Shown: positions 36,301-46,413 of the stretch, in pieces | Layout of the letters: every line of letters starts with the position of its first letter | Position numbering within the stretch: the stretch's first letter is position 1 | Assembly (NCBI GenBank): GCA_964549615.1 | Contig: CAZJVP010000030.1 | Span: 11,112-75,111 of the forward strand | DNA: 64,000 nucleotides | Direction of reading: 5' to 3' | From: CAYVLA01 sp964549615 [NCBI: uncultured Thermococci archaeon] | GTDB lineage: Archaea; CAYQAE01; CAYVLA01 | Notes under the pieces: model-generated | Databases searched by the model: none | Seen by the model: the letters and a program-made list of their open reading frames with translations, nothing else | Told to the model about the DNA's origin: nothing | Position numbers and translations under genes: made by a program

Positions 36301-38346
36301 TCACAGATGGAACTTCAGTATGAGCGGAACGAAAAGCAGCGCGGTGATCGACATCAGTTTGATGAATATGTTCAGGCTGGGGCCGGAGGAGTCCTTCATC
36401 GGATCACCCACGGTGTCCCCTATCACGGCTGCGGAATGCGCCAGGCTTCCCTTGCCGCCCAGGTTGCCCGCTTCGATATACTTCTTCGCGTTATCCCAAG
36501 TGTTTCCAACATTGCCTTGGAAGAGCCCAAGAAGCAGGCCGCTCGCGATCGACCCCGCCATCATGCCCACCAGAGCGTCCGGGCCGATGACGAATCCAAC
36601 TAGAAGCGGGGTTGCTATCGCGAGCGTCCCGGGCAAAACCAGATGTCCGAGCGCGTTCGATGTGACCAGGGATACGCACTTGGCGTAGTCGGGCTTTGCT
36701 CGTCCCTCCATCAAGCCTGGAATCTCCCGGAACTGCCTCCTTATCTCATCCACGGTCGCGTAGGCGCCCTTTGTCACAGCTTGTACCACGATGGCTGTGA
36801 AGAGGGGGGGAAGCGCCGAACCGATGAGAAGGCCTGCGAAAGTCCTGGGGTTCAGGAGGCTCAAGACCTTGTCCAGCCCACCCACCTTTCCAGCATATGT
36901 GACGAACGCCGGTATCCGGGTGATAGCGACGAAGAACGCTATCGCCGTGAGCGCGGCCGAGCCTATCGCGAAACCCTTGCATACGGACTTCATGGTGTTC
37001 CCGACCGAGTCCAACCTGTCCGTGATGTCCCTGACCTCCTTCGGCAGCCCGGCCTGCTCGGCTATTCCCGCCGCGTTATCGACTATGGGCCCGTATGCGT
37101 CTGCCGCCACTATTACCCCCGCGATCGAGAGCATGCCGACTGCCGAGATGGCAACGCCGTAGACCCCTGCCGCCTGGAAGGAGATGAGGCCGGCCACGGC
37201 AACGCACACGATGGGCACGAAGGTGCTGTAGAACCCCATCGAGAAACCCGCAAGCAGCCCTAGGGCAGGGCCACCCTGATCTGAGCTAGCCACAGTCCTT
37301 GCGGGGGAAAACCTGCTGGAGGTGAAATAGTCCGATGTCTGGCCGATCACGACCCCCACCGCGAGTCCGCACAGCATGGCCGTGTAGGGCCCGGGCCAGT
37401 CCGGTCCCATGAGCGCGGAGGCAGCGAAGAGACAAGCGATGGCTGCGATCACGGTCCCAATGACGCTTGCTCGCGTGAGGGCTCTTTCCGGCTCGCCCCT
37501 AACGGTGAACGAGGTCGCGATCGATGCCAGTATGCCTATCCCCGAGATGACGAGCGGCAAGAGAACCCAGTTGAGTCCGTCTGCACGCTCGCCGTAGACT
37601 GCAGCCCCCAGTATCATGGTGGAGATCATCGCGCCGACATAGGACTCGAACAGGTCGGCGCCCATGCCCGCCACATCGCCTACGTTGTCCCCGACGTTGT
37701 CGGCTATGACCCCCGGATTCCTTGGGTCGTCCTCAGGTATGTTCCTCTCGACCTTGCCCACGAGGTCTGCCCCGATGTCGGCTGACTTGGTGTATATTCC
37801 GCCTCCAACCCTGGCGAACAACGCTACCGTGCTTGCGCCGAAGCTGAACCCCGCGATGTCGCTGACGACGTCCAAGGCCCTTCCAAGATCCATGCCACCA
37901 TACGCCAGGTAGAGCAGCACGACCCCAGTCAGCCCAACCCCGACGACCCCGAAGCCTAGGACGCTTCCCCCCTTGAATGCGATGTCCAGAGACTTGCCCA
38001 GACCTTCCGTTCTGGCAACGTTCGCGGTCCTTGAGTTGGCCCTTATTGCGATGTGCAGGCCGATGAACCCGGCAATCGCGGAACAGGCAGCTCCTGCCAC
38101 GTACGCTAGAGCAACGCGCGGCCCGAGGAAGACGCCGATTGCAACCGAGACAATGGCAACTATGGCTGCGATCAACCTGTACTGCTTGCTCATGTAAGCC
38201 TTGGAGCCCTCTCTGATGTACGACGAGACCTCCTTCATCCTGTCGGTTCCCTCGCCAACGGCAAGGATTCGCCTAGCGAGGTATCCTAGGTAGGCAATTG
38301 AGAGGAGCCCCGTTGCCAGTGGCAAAGCGATTGAGAGGTCTGACAT
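36301..38346 (-). CDS. hppA: Membrane-bound proton pyrophosphatase (K+-independent type)
   Basis: The enzyme hydrolyses PPi and pumps ions across the membrane. From ATG 38346 it has 681 residues and about 16 membrane helices. PPi-binding motifs are SADIGADLVGKVERNIPEDD, NVGDNVGDVAGMGADLFESY and a late DNAKKYIEAGN. In the segment DSVGNTMKSVCKGFAIGSA a Lys occupies the place that is Ala in K+-dependent enzymes, so this should be the K+-independent, H+-type class. It has its own promoter and lies downstream of acs, whose reaction makes PPi. Confidence 0.94.
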   Translation of the reverse strand: MSDLSIALPLATGLLSIAYLGYLARRILAVGEGTDRMKEVSSYIREGSKAYMSKQYRLIAAIVAIVSVAIGVFLGPRVALAYVAGAACSAIAGFIGLHIAIRANSRTANVARTEGLGKSLDIAFKGGSVLGFGVVGVGLTGVVLLYLAYGGMDLGRALDVVSDIAGFSFGASTVALFARVGGGIYTKSADIGADLVGKVERNIPEDDPRNPGVIADNVGDNVGDVAGMGADLFESYVGAMISTMILGAAVYGERADGLNWVLLPLVISGIGILASIATSFTVRGEPERALTRASVIGTVIAAIACLFAASALMGPDWPGPYTAMLCGLAVGVVIGQTSDYFTSSRFSPARTVASSDQGGPALGLLAGFSMGFYSTFVPIVCVAVAGLISFQAAGVYGVAISAVGMLSIAGVIVAADAYGPIVDNAAGIAEQAGLPKEVRDITDRLDSVGNTMKSVCKGFAIGSAALTAIAFFVAITRIPAFVTYAGKVGGLDKVLSLLNPRTFAGLLIGSALPPLFTAIVVQAVTKGAYATVDEIRRQFREIPGLMEGRAKPDYAKCVSLVTSNALGHLVLPGTLAIATPLLVGFVIGPDALVGMMAGSIASGLLLGLFQGNVGNTWDNAKKYIEAGNLGGKGSLAHSAAVIGDTVGDPMKDSSGPSLNIFIKLMSITALLFVPLILKFHL

Positions 38347-38373
38347 AACCAACCCAAATCCGCCCGCGCAGGG

Positions 38374-38383
38374 TGCTTAATTA
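38374..38383 (-). promoter_or_regulatory. TATA box for hppA
   Basis: On the minus strand the sequence reads GCTAATTAAG, centred about 32 bases before ATG 38346. The 165-base gap to acs contains no open frame of note, and this box separates the two transcripts. Confidence 0.5.
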
Positions 38384-38517
38384 GCCTTTCCCAGATCGGC
38401 CGGAACGGCGTCCGGACCCAACTGTGGCTGAGCCGTGCTGATCTAGCCCCAGTGGGATAAGCCGGCCGGCACGCTCCTCGGCTCTCTGCCGATCCCTACG
38501 AGAAGGCCGGGTCGGAA

Positions 38518-40503
38518 TCAAACCTCTGGCCGGGATAGAAGTTCCCGGTCGATGATCTTCTTCACCTCGCTGACGACCTCCGGGTTGCCCAGCGTGGTGA
38601 TGTCCCCGGTGGGCTCACCCCTCACCATGTTGGATATGACGCGCCTCATGATCTTGCCGCTTCTAGTCTTGGGCAGATCCGGCACGAAGATGACATAATC
38701 CGGCCGCGCTATCGGGCTGATCTCCTTCGAGACGTGTCTGATGAGCTCCTGTTTCAATGAATCCGTCGGCTCCGTGCCGTGCACGAGTATGACGAAGGCC
38801 GTTATGGAAGAGCCCTTGACGGGGTCGGGCTTTCCGACCACGGCGGCTTCAGCGACCTTGGGGTGCGAGACGAGCGCCGACTCAACCTCGGCCGTGCCTA
38901 TTCGGTGCCCGGCAACCTTGAGCACATCGTCCGCCCTGCCCTGAATCCAGAAGTACCCGTCCTCGTCAACACGCGCAACGTCCCCAGCAAGATATACGCC
39001 AGGGAATCTTGACCAGTAGGTTTGCTCGTACCGCTCCTTCTGCTTGTACAATCCAACGAACATGCCTGGCCACGGTCTGGTGAGTACTAGGTTTCCTCCC
39101 TGGCCGATGACCTGCTTGCCGGTGTCGTCGTAGACGGCCGCCTCAAGGCTCGGGAAGGGGAAGGTTGCGGACCCGGGCTTCAGAGGCGTAACGGGCAGAG
39201 GCGTGATTATGAAATGGCCGGTCTCGGTCTGCCACCATGTGTCCATGATCGGACACCTCTTGCCGCCGATCACCTCATGGTACCAGACCCATGCCTCCGG
39301 GTTTATCGGTTCTCCCACCGATCCGAGGAGGCGCAGAGAACTCAGGTCGTGCTTGGACGGCCATTCCTTGCCGAAGCGCATGAAGAGCCGGATTGCCGTG
39401 GGAGAAGTGTAGAAGACGGAGACCTTATATCTCTCGACTATCTGCCAGAACCTGTCGGGCTCGGGATAGGTCGGCGCGCCCTCGTAAAGAACCGACGTAA
39501 CGCCCAGCATCAGGGGCCCGTAGACTATGTATGTATGGCCCGTGATCCAGCCGATGTCCGCAGCGCACCACCAGACGTCATCGTCCTTGAGGTCGAAGAC
39601 CAGCGAAAGCGTTGACGCGGCCCCGACCTGGTACCCTCCGTGCACGTGCATGACGCCCTTTGGCTTTCCGGTCGTGCCCGAGGTGTACATAATGAAGAGC
39701 AGGTCGTTGGAGTTCATGACCTCGGTCTTGCACTCATCGGGTTGACCCTTCGTGACATCCTCCCACCAGTAGTCCCTGTCCTTGACCATGTTGACCTTGA
39801 TCTTGTCGCCCAGCCTCCTCACCACTACCACCTTCTTCACCGTGGGTGACGCGGCCACGGCCTGGTCTGCCATCGCCTTCAGATTGAGAGGCTCGCCCTT
39901 TCGGTAGTAGCCGTCAGCCGTGATGAGTGCCACACACTCGGCGTCCACCAGACGCTCCTCCAGCGCCTTGGAGCCGAAACCCGAGAAGACCACGGAATGC
40001 ACAGCCCCGATCTTCGCGCACGCGACCATGGCTATGGGAAGCTCGGGTATCATGGGGAGGTAGATGCCAACCCTGTCGCCCTTCTTTATCCCGAGGCTCT
40101 TCAGGGCGTTGGCCAACCGGTTGACCTCCTTGTACATCTCCCGGTAGGTCATCTTGCGAACCTCGCCCAACTCGCCCTCCCAGATGTAGGCGACCTTGTC
40201 CGCCCTACCATCCTCCATGTGTCTATCCAAGGCATTGTAGGCGATGTTCGTTCTTGCGCCTTCAAACCAGACGAAGTAGGGGGCTTTGCCGGAGAGAACC
40301 GTCTTCCACTTTCGGTGCCAGTGGAGATCCTTTGCTAGTTCTCCCCAGAACCATTCCTGGTCCTTTGCCCTCTCGTAGAGCTCCTTCACGGTCCTTATCT
40401 TGTGCTTGTCCATGAACTTCTTGACGTTGCTCTTCTCCACCAGTTCCTTGGGGGGCTCGAACAACCTCTTCTCCTTCATCAGGGCTTCTATAGTGGCAGA
40501 CAT
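38518..40503 (-). CDS. acs: Acetyl-CoA synthetase (AMP-forming)
   Basis: The enzyme turns acetate, ATP and CoA into acetyl-CoA, AMP and PPi. It has 661 residues from ATG 40503, which sits 4 bases behind GGTGAG; the earlier GTG at 40512 lies inside that site. Motifs: [11 protein letters not shown] (ATP loop), [10 protein letters not shown] with the Trp that limits the pocket to acetate, [20 protein letters not shown] and the C-terminal TRSGKIMRR with the catalytic, acetylatable Lys. It follows the acetate permease gene by 16 bases, so the two form an acetate-use operon. Confidence 0.96.
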   Translation of the reverse strand: MSATIEALMKEKRLFEPPKELVEKSNVKKFMDKHKIRTVKELYERAKDQEWFWGELAKDLHWHRKWKTVLSGKAPYFVWFEGARTNIAYNALDRHMEDGRADKVAYIWEGELGEVRKMTYREMYKEVNRLANALKSLGIKKGDRVGIYLPMIPELPIAMVACAKIGAVHSVVFSGFGSKALEERLVDAECVALITADGYYRKGEPLNLKAMADQAVAASPTVKKVVVVRRLGDKIKVNMVKDRDYWWEDVTKGQPDECKTEVMNSNDLLFIMYTSGTTGKPKGVMHVHGGYQVGAASTLSLVFDLKDDDVWWCAADIGWITGHTYIVYGPLMLGVTSVLYEGAPTYPEPDRFWQIVERYKVSVFYTSPTAIRLFMRFGKEWPSKHDLSSLRLLGSVGEPINPEAWVWYHEVIGGKRCPIMDTWWQTETGHFIITPLPVTPLKPGSATFPFPSLEAAVYDDTGKQVIGQGGNLVLTRPWPGMFVGLYKQKERYEQTYWSRFPGVYLAGDVARVDEDGYFWIQGRADDVLKVAGHRIGTAEVESALVSHPKVAEAAVVGKPDPVKGSSITAFVILVHGTEPTDSLKQELIRHVSKEISPIARPDYVIFVPDLPKTRSGKIMRRVISNMVRGEPTGDITTLGNPEVVSEVKKIIDRELLSRPEV

Positions 40504-40519
40504 GATGCTCACCAGAGAT

Positions 40520-41068
40520 CTATACTGGGATCACGGTGCGGCCGTAAAGCTGGTTCCACACGCTGGCGATGGCAACGTAGATCGCCGAGAACCCACACAC
40601 GATGCCCTCGATTCCTGTGATCGTGTGGAAGACCTCGGACTCCACGAACTCCCCCACGGCCAACAGGAAGAACAGGACCGTTAGGGTGCCGAACACGACC
40701 TGGAGCCCGCGGCTGAGCTTGAGGGTCCCGACGAACATCCATCCCGTGAAGAATCCCCACATCGCGAGGTAGGCTGCCATGCCAGCGGCATCGGGGGCAT
40801 CCGCCCACCCGAGCTTTGGGAATACGAGGAGCCCCACGAGCGAGAGCCAGAAAAGTCCGTAGCTCGTGAAGGCGGTCGTCCCAAAGGTGTTGCCGTTCCT
40901 GTACTCCATGATGCCGGCTATGACCTGGGCTAGGCCACCGTAGAACACGCCCATCGCCAGGATCATGCTGCTCAATGGGTACAGCCCCGCGTTGTGAAGA
41001 TTCAGCAGGACGGTGGTCATGCCGAACCCCGTAAGCCCAAGCGGCGCAGGATTTGCCGTGTCTGCCAT
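40520..41068 (-). CDS. Acetate/succinate permease, GPR1/FUN34/SatP family
   Basis: The 182-residue protein has six membrane helices and the family signature [20 protein letters not shown] at the N-terminus (N-P-x-P-L-G-L), with [15 protein letters not shown] further on. SatP-type proteins import acetate and succinate. The ORF reaches to 41152 but ATG 41068 fits the family and the promoter: GTTTATCAA on the minus strand at about 41106-41114. It precedes acs in one operon. Confidence 0.92.
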   Translation of the reverse strand: MADTANPAPLGLTGFGMTTVLLNLHNAGLYPLSSMILAMGVFYGGLAQVIAGIMEYRNGNTFGTTAFTSYGLFWLSLVGLLVFPKLGWADAPDAAGMAAYLAMWGFFTGWMFVGTLKLSRGLQVVFGTLTVLFFLLAVGEFVESEVFHTITGIEGIVCGFSAIYVAIASVWNQLYGRTVIPV

Positions 41069-41355
41069 ACGCCATCCTTTGGGTCCTTGCCGCAGATGGA
41101 TGGTTGATAAACGTTTCCGGGAGCGGCGCGCGCTGCCGCCGGGTTTCATCACGAGTTCGTCACCAGGCCGCCAAAGGCGTGGCTCGGTGGCACGACTCTT
41201 CCACCCGAAGAAGATCCCCAGACCGTGGTGGATCGGTAACGCAAACCTATTTCTTTAGCGCTATCCTGCCATGGACGAATGCCGAGTCCCCGCGTTCGTT
41301 TGGCCGCCGCACGCCGATTTCAAACGGTGCTGCTAGCATCGGGGAGGGGAGGGCA

Positions 41356-42114
41356 GTGGAACGCAGGCTGGTGATCGTGGACGAGCGAGGCAGAAAACAT
41401 CTCGCCGTCCCGGGCGACAGGTTGGAGACGGACCTCGGCATCTTCAACCTTCCTCGCAGGTACGCCTCCGGAGAGTTGCTCCGAAGCCATCTAGGGCACG
41501 AGGCATTCGCCCTGGAGCCCAACGTGCGCGACTATGTTGAGAAGATGGCACGGCCCACCTCGGTCCCGTACTTTGAGGATATCGGCTTCGTGCTGGCCCT
41601 CGCCGGGCTCCGCAGCGGACAGACCGTGGTCGAGGCGGGAACTGGGAGCGGCGCGTGCGCGCTTTATTTCTCCCAAGCAGTCGGGCCGGCCGGGAAGGTG
41701 TACTCGTTCGAGATTCGCGCCGACATACACGGCATAGCGCTCGCAAACCTCAAAGGCTTCGGATGCCGCAACGTCGAGCTCATCAACGATGACGTCCGCA
41801 ACATCGCCGAAGACATCAAGGCAGATCTTTTCTTCCTCGACCTTGCCTCGCCGTCCAAGTACATCCAGTCTGCCTACTCCTCTATGAAGCCAGGGGGCAT
41901 GATCTGCGCCTTCGTCCCCTTTCTCGAGGAAGGTGCACGCTGCGTGAGGAAGCTCAAGGCGCTCAAGTGCTTCGACGTCCGGATGGTGGAGGTCTCACAC
42001 CGGGACTACGAGGTCTCAAGCCACGGCACGCGTCCAAGGACGACGCAGACCGTCCACACGGGATACATCGCGTTGGGAAGAGCTCTTCCAGCGCGCCCGG
42101 AGAAGGTCGATTAA
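41356..42114 (+). CDS. trmI: tRNA (adenine-58-N1)-methyltransferase TrmI
   Basis: This enzyme methylates A57/A58 in the T loop of tRNA. From GTG 41356, behind a strong GGGGAGGGGAGGG, it is 252 residues. The N-terminal beta domain (LVIVDERGRKHLAVPGDRLE) precedes the SAM-binding fold with QTVVEAGTGSGACALYFSQ, YSFEIRADIHGIALANL and ADLFFLDLASPSKYI. The frame is open back to 41053, overlapping satP on the other strand, but without similarity. Confidence 0.9.
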   Translation: MERRLVIVDERGRKHLAVPGDRLETDLGIFNLPRRYASGELLRSHLGHEAFALEPNVRDYVEKMARPTSVPYFEDIGFVLALAGLRSGQTVVEAGTGSGACALYFSQAVGPAGKVYSFEIRADIHGIALANLKGFGCRNVELINDDVRNIAEDIKADLFFLDLASPSKYIQSAYSSMKPGGMICAFVPFLEEGARCVRKLKALKCFDVRMVEVSHRDYEVSSHGTRPRTTQTVHTGYIALGRALPARPEKVD

Positions 42115-42147
42115 CATTTTTGAAGGTTCCCCCGGGGGTGCAGCCTG

Positions 42148-42567
42148 ATGAGAAGTACCCTGGCAGCCGTATGCATATTCCTGTTCCTCGTAACCAGTTT
42201 CCTCTGTATGTACCAGATCGGCGGAGGGGGAGGGTTCCTGAGAGGCGGGTACCTGACCATGTCGGCCTACTATCGATCCGCATACGGGGACAGCCCGACT
42301 GCCTTCATCCTGGCGGACAAGAGCATCCGCAGCGACTACGCAGTAACCCTCCTCATCCAGGACGCAAGGAGCATGCGCTTTTTCAAATCTCGGATAGATT
42401 CGAGCCAGATCACTTCATACGGGCAGAGCGCCTGGATCGTCCGCGGTGTCTCGCAGAGACAGTTCTTTGGCTACCTGCAGGAAATGGAGCTGGGGATCAT
42501 CGCCACCGGATCGGCGATGGTGGCAAGCCTATTCGTGCTCTACTACTACGACTCCAAGACCCCCTAG
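42148..42567 (+). CDS. Small protein with two terminal membrane segments
   Basis: The 139-residue protein has an N-terminal hydrophobic segment (TLAAVCIFLFLVTSFLCMY), an external or lumenal middle of about 90 residues (MSAYYRSAYGDSPTAFILAD and so on) and a C-terminal helix (LGIIATGSAMVASLFVLYYY) before a short charged tail. No family is recognised. An AT-rich AACATTTTTGAAGG lies directly upstream (42112-42125). It precedes tatA by 76 bases. Confidence 0.6.
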   Translation: MRSTLAAVCIFLFLVTSFLCMYQIGGGGGFLRGGYLTMSAYYRSAYGDSPTAFILADKSIRSDYAVTLLIQDARSMRFFKSRIDSSQITSYGQSAWIVRGVSQRQFFGYLQEMELGIIATGSAMVASLFVLYYYDSKTP

Positions 42568-42643
42568 AAGGGCGCAGAGCCGAGCCGGGTCCAAAGATTT
42601 TTCTTGTTCGTAAGACCTCCCCTCAATCGGGAAAGGGTTCAGA

Positions 42644-43051
42644 TTGCCACCCGTGGGGACCATGGAGATCCTGGTCATCCTCATCGCGGTGATCCTTTTC
42701 GGCCCAAAGAGGATACCCGAGATAGCTCGCACGCTGGGCGCCGCCCTAAACCAACTCAGGTCAGCAAGCGATGACCTCATGCGAGAGCTGACTAAGGAGG
42801 TCGACCTGGAGAAGCCCCCCCTTCCCAAGAAAGCCCAAGAAACTCAACTGTCACCACAAAGGGGCCATCCGGCCGAGAAGCCCGCCGGGGAGGAGGTCAA
42901 GGCCCTCACCCACGAGCAGTTGGCTGAGGCGGCAAGGAAGCTGGGCCTGAGCGTTGAGGGCAAGACCGAGGACCAGTTGCGCGCCGAGATAGTCTCGAGG
43001 GTGAGCTTGGACGGAGCCCGATCGAGCGCCTCTGGGCAGAAAGCTGGGTGA
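42644..43051 (+). CDS. tatA: Twin-arginine translocase TatA with SAP-like C-terminal extension
   Basis: TatA forms the pore part of the pathway that exports folded proteins. The short membrane helix EILVILIAVILFG (residues 8-20) leads into FGPKRIPEIARTLG and an amphipathic helix, all canonical. After a Pro/Lys linker, residues 86-121 (LTHEQLAEAARKLGLS, GKTEDQLRAEI) match the two-helix SAP/HeH-type pattern, not a usual TatA part. Start is TTG 42644; ATG 42662 is possible but leaves no residues before the helix. Its stop overlaps the start region of tatC. Confidence 0.9.
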   Translation: MPPVGTMEILVILIAVILFGPKRIPEIARTLGAALNQLRSASDDLMRELTKEVDLEKPPLPKKAQETQLSPQRGHPAEKPAGEEVKALTHEQLAEAARKLGLSVEGKTEDQLRAEIVSRVSLDGARSSASGQKAG

Positions 43052-43191
43052 TGGCCCTCCGCCAGCGGTCTGAGCCGGTCGTGATCCCGCAGTCGGTTGG
43101 GCGGCCGGAAGGCTGGCTGGCGGTGCCTGAACATGCCAGATTTAAGGCCCTTGGGCATCCGATTTCCTTGATCTGGGCCTTGGCCAAGGAG

Positions 43192-43902
43192 ATGTCCTTC
43201 TTCGATCACCTCGAGGAGCTTCGCCGTCGGCTGATCGTCTGCATAATCGCCGTGGGCGCGGGGTTCGTTCTCGGGTGGGTTTACCTAGCAGAGAAGATAC
43301 TGCTGGCCATAGAGGCAAACATGCTGGGCGGCATGAAGCTAACGGCGCTGACGCCGCTCGCGGCTGCGCTGGCTCGCATGAAGATTTCCCTTGTCGTCGC
43401 GGTGGCAGTTGCATCCCCCGTGATTGCGTACGAGGCGCTCGCCTTCTTAATCCCAGCTCTCAAGCCTAAGGAAAAGAAGATGGTATTCAAGCTGGCGCTC
43501 CCGGCGGTTGGACTCTTCCTGGTTGGCCTTGCCTTCGGCTACTACGTGATGGTCCCATTCACGATGGACTTCCTCAAAACCGTCGTCAATGAGGACCTCA
43601 TCGTCAACTTGTGGTCCGTCGACCAGACCGTCTCCTTCGTCTTCCTCATGCTTCTGGTCTTCGGGCTGATCTTCGAATACCCGCTTCTGGCGACGCTGCT
43701 CTCCAGCATAGGACTAGTGTCGCCGCAATTCTTCAGAAAGAACCGCGCCTTGGCCTTGATCGCGATACTCATCATAGCGGCAGTGATTACGCCGGACCCC
43801 ACCATGGTGAGCCAGATAATCGTTTCGATCCCGATGTACCTGCTCTACGAGGTAGGGATCATCTGCTCCTCGCTCGTCTACCCGAAGGAGAAGGCTGGAT
43901 GA
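43192..43902 (+). CDS. tatC: Twin-arginine translocase TatC
   Basis: TatC is the receptor for twin-arginine signal peptides. The family N-terminus MSFFDHLEELRRRLIV begins at ATG 43192, followed by six membrane helices and the conserved F-x-x-x-F/E region (FEYPLLATLLSSIGLVSPQF) and ITPDPTMVSQIIVSIPMYLL. The frame is open further upstream and a GTG at 43048 overlaps the tatA stop (GTGATGG), which would favour coupling and add 48 residues without similarity. I prefer 43192 for the protein, with the longer form open. The 3' end overlaps the convergent enolase gene. Confidence 0.92.
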   Translation: MSFFDHLEELRRRLIVCIIAVGAGFVLGWVYLAEKILLAIEANMLGGMKLTALTPLAAALARMKISLVVAVAVASPVIAYEALAFLIPALKPKEKKMVFKLALPAVGLFLVGLAFGYYVMVPFTMDFLKTVVNEDLIVNLWSVDQTVSFVFLMLLVFGLIFEYPLLATLLSSIGLVSPQFFRKNRALALIAILIIAAVITPDPTMVSQIIVSIPMYLLYEVGIICSSLVYPKEKAG

Positions 43903-45205
43903 AATCCCTATAGGCCGTTCGGAAATCGCGGCCCGGGTACCTGGCCCTCTCCCCTAGCTCCTCCTGTATCCGCAGCAGCTGGTTATACTTGGCTGTCCTT
44001 TCGGACCTGCAGGGGGCCCCCGTCTTTATCTGGCCAGCGTTCAGCCCAACTGCGATGTCGGCTATGGTCGTGTCCTCCGTCTCACCGCTCCTGTGGCTTA
44101 TCACCACGCCGTAGCCGTTCTCCATGCACATCCTCGCCGACTGGATCGCCTCCGTAAGCGTTCCTATCTGGTTCACCTTCAGCAGCAAAGCGTTGCAAGC
44201 CCCCATCTTGATCCCCGTCTCCAGCCGCGCGCAGTTAGTGACGAAGAGATCGTCCCCAACGATCTGGACCTTCTTCCCCAGCCGCTGCGTGATCTGGACG
44301 AACCCACCCCAGTCATCCTCCGACATGGGGTCCTCTATGGAGGTTATGGGATAGGAGTCCACCAGTCGGGCGTACAGGTCGATTAGCTCCCCGGCGCTGT
44401 GGGGCTTGCCTTCCACCGTGTAGCTACCTGCCGAATAGAACTCGCTCGCCGCCGGATCCAAGGCGATCGAGACCTCCTTTCCCGCAACATAGCCGGCCTT
44501 CTCGATGGCTTGGACCAGCGAATCCAACACATCGGTTACCCTGTCTATCGGACCCGAGAAGCCCCCCTCATCTCCCACATTCCTCATGGAGATCCCATAC
44601 TTTGAGACGAGCACGCTCCTCAGCTGTTGGTAGATTTCGGCTATCCACCTCAGCCCCTCGGAGAAGCTGGGCGCGCCGACCGGGTGAAGCATGAACTCTT
44701 GGAGCTCCAGCTTCCCGCCGCCATGCTTGCCGGCGTTGACGACGTTGGACATGGGCAGCGGCAGGAGATACTCGCGGAAAGATCTCCCGAAAGCGATCTT
44801 GGCGATGTGCTCGTAGAGCGGTACATCCAGCGAATCGGCGGCGGCCCTGCAACAAGCCAGCGACGCCCCGAGCACGGCATTGGCGCCGAGCCTACACTTG
44901 TTTGGAGTAGAATCCAGCTTCAGCAAGAGGGAATCGATCCCGTTCTGGTCCGCCGAATCCTTCCCCACGATTGCGGGCCGGATGATCTGGTTCACGGATT
45001 CAACTGCCTTGAGCACCCCCTTTCCGGCGAAACGCCTCGGATCTCCGTCGCGGAGCTCAAGCGCCTCGTGCCGGCCGGTGCTAGCGCCCGATGGGACGGC
45101 CGCCCGCCCGAACCCTTTCCTCGTGCGAACATCCACCTCGATCGTCGGGTTGCCTCTCGAATCGAGGATCTCCCTAGCCTTAACCTCGGTTATACACGTA
45201 TCCAT
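43859..45205 (-). CDS. eno: Enolase
   Basis: The enzyme interconverts 2-phosphoglycerate and phosphoenolpyruvate. From ATG 45205, 7 bases behind GAGGTG, it has about 448 residues. Visible motifs: AREILDSRGNPTIEVDV, VPSGASTGRHEA (loop), LQEFMLHPVG, NVGDEGGFSG with the catalytic Glu region, metal ligands in SIEDPMSEDDW and VGDDLFVTN, catalytic Lys in LLLKVNQIGT and ISHRSGETEDT. The C-terminal tail (about 15-20 residues after PGRDFRTAYRDF) is longer than usual and basic. It overlaps the upstream phosphoribosyltransferase gene by 26 bases and tatC by 44 bases, tail to tail. Confidence 0.96.
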   Translation of the reverse strand: MDTCITEVKAREILDSRGNPTIEVDVRTRKGFGRAAVPSGASTGRHEALELRDGDPRRFAGKGVLKAVESVNQIIRPAIVGKDSADQNGIDSLLLKLDSTPNKCRLGANAVLGASLACCRAAADSLDVPLYEHIAKIAFGRSFREYLLPLPMSNVVNAGKHGGGKLELQEFMLHPVGAPSFSEGLRWIAEIYQQLRSVLVSKYGISMRNVGDEGGFSGPIDRVTDVLDSLVQAIEKAGYVAGKEVSIALDPAASEFYSAGSYTVEGKPHSAGELIDLYARLVDSYPITSIEDPMSEDDWGGFVQITQRLGKKVQIVGDDLFVTNCARLETGIKMGACNALLLKVNQIGTLTEAIQSARMCMENGYGVVISHRSGETEDTTIADIAVGLNAGQIKTGAPCRSERTAKYNQLLRIQEELGERARYPGRDFRTAYRDFIQPSPSGRRARSR

Positions 45206-46379
45206 CTTCCGCACCTCTAGGCTCCAGACTTAGTTTCCTTTCTTTGAGCGTCCTCAGGACCTTCTTCCGGATCTCGCCCACGGTGGGCAGCCTGGACACC
45301 TCTCCTTTCTGGATCAGCGGCTCAAGGAGGCTGACCATCTGCGTCCCGCACTCACATCTGGACTCGCGAGCAAGGGTCACACTCCTCCTAAAGCATGACG
45401 GACACTCCAGGACGTTCTTGGCTCCCGAGAGCTTCCCGCGTTTGCATATCTTCCTGCCCTCGACCTCAACGATATCCATCGCCAGGTCCACAGTGCGCGC
45501 CGAGCTGATCCACGTTCCGACGCCGAAGGCATCGGCAACGCCCGAGAGCTCGGACAGCGATCGTTCGTCCAGACCGCCGGAAACGAAGATCTTGACATGG
45601 TCATACCCCTCCACGTCGAGCTTCCAACGAACCTCCTGCACGATCCGCTTCATATCGCCCCTGCGGCTTCCCGGGGTGTCCAGCCTGACCGCGTACAGCC
45701 TCTTGCCGAGGGTCCGGGCCGCGGACAGGGATTCCACAACCTCGTCTGAAAACGTGTCGACCAGCATTATCCTCGGCACGCTTTCCTCCACCACCTCGTC
45801 AAAGGCTTTCCACACGGCCTCCCGGTCCCCCACGAGTACGATGAGGGCATGAGGGATCGTGCCCGAGGGCGAGATGCCGATGAGCTTCGCACCCGATATG
45901 CCCGACACGCCATCGCAGCCGCCGAGGTAGGCGGAGCGATCTATCATTGGAGACAAGGCTGGATGCATCCTCCTTATCCCGAAGCTGTAGACAGGCTTGA
46001 GCCCGGCCGCGATCTTGCACCGTGCCGCCGCGGTTGCGATCCCTGAAGCCTGGCAGGTGAGCCCGAGCAAGGGGGTCTCCATTTCACAGAATTCGGAGTA
46101 CATCCCCTCGATCCTGATGACCGGCTCCATCGGGTAGAAGATGCTCCCCTCCGGCATCGACAGCACGTCCAGGTCCCTTCCCCGGAGAAGCTCGGCCACC
46201 TCCTCGATCCCCGAAAGGACCGCCCATCCCCATCCTTTGGGAAAAGATGAAGCCGAAACCTCAGCAACGACCTTCGCATCCCACTTCTTCTTCGTGACTA
46301 TCTCATGGGCGCGCCGGAAGTATATGTCGGTCGTGCCGCCGCTCCTTATCTCCGACTCAGAGGCAATGTGGAACGCCAA
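45180..46379 (-). CDS. Nicotinate phosphoribosyltransferase, archaeal zinc-finger type
   Basis: The enzyme makes nicotinate mononucleotide from nicotinate and PRPP in NAD salvage. The 399-residue protein has the N-terminal SGGTTDIYFRRAHEIV, the core SFGIRRMHPALSPMIDRSAY and VRLDTPGSRRGD with IFVSGGLDE (phosphate-binding loop), and a C-terminal rubredoxin-like zinc site CPSC..CECG as in the Thermoplasma enzyme. A putative TATA lies in the gap to the PAP2 gene. It overlaps eno, so NAD salvage and glycolysis genes share a transcript. Confidence 0.92.
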   Translation of the reverse strand: MAFHIASESEIRSGGTTDIYFRRAHEIVTKKKWDAKVVAEVSASSFPKGWGWAVLSGIEEVAELLRGRDLDVLSMPEGSIFYPMEPVIRIEGMYSEFCEMETPLLGLTCQASGIATAAARCKIAAGLKPVYSFGIRRMHPALSPMIDRSAYLGGCDGVSGISGAKLIGISPSGTIPHALIVLVGDREAVWKAFDEVVEESVPRIMLVDTFSDEVVESLSAARTLGKRLYAVRLDTPGSRRGDMKRIVQEVRWKLDVEGYDHVKIFVSGGLDERSLSELSGVADAFGVGTWISSARTVDLAMDIVEVEGRKICKRGKLSGAKNVLECPSCFRRSVTLARESRCECGTQMVSLLEPLIQKGEVSRLPTVGEIRKKVLRTLKERKLSLEPRGAEDGYVYNRG

Positions 46380-46413
46380 GCCTTGCCCCCTCGGGTCGAC
46401 CTGCTGCCTCCAT

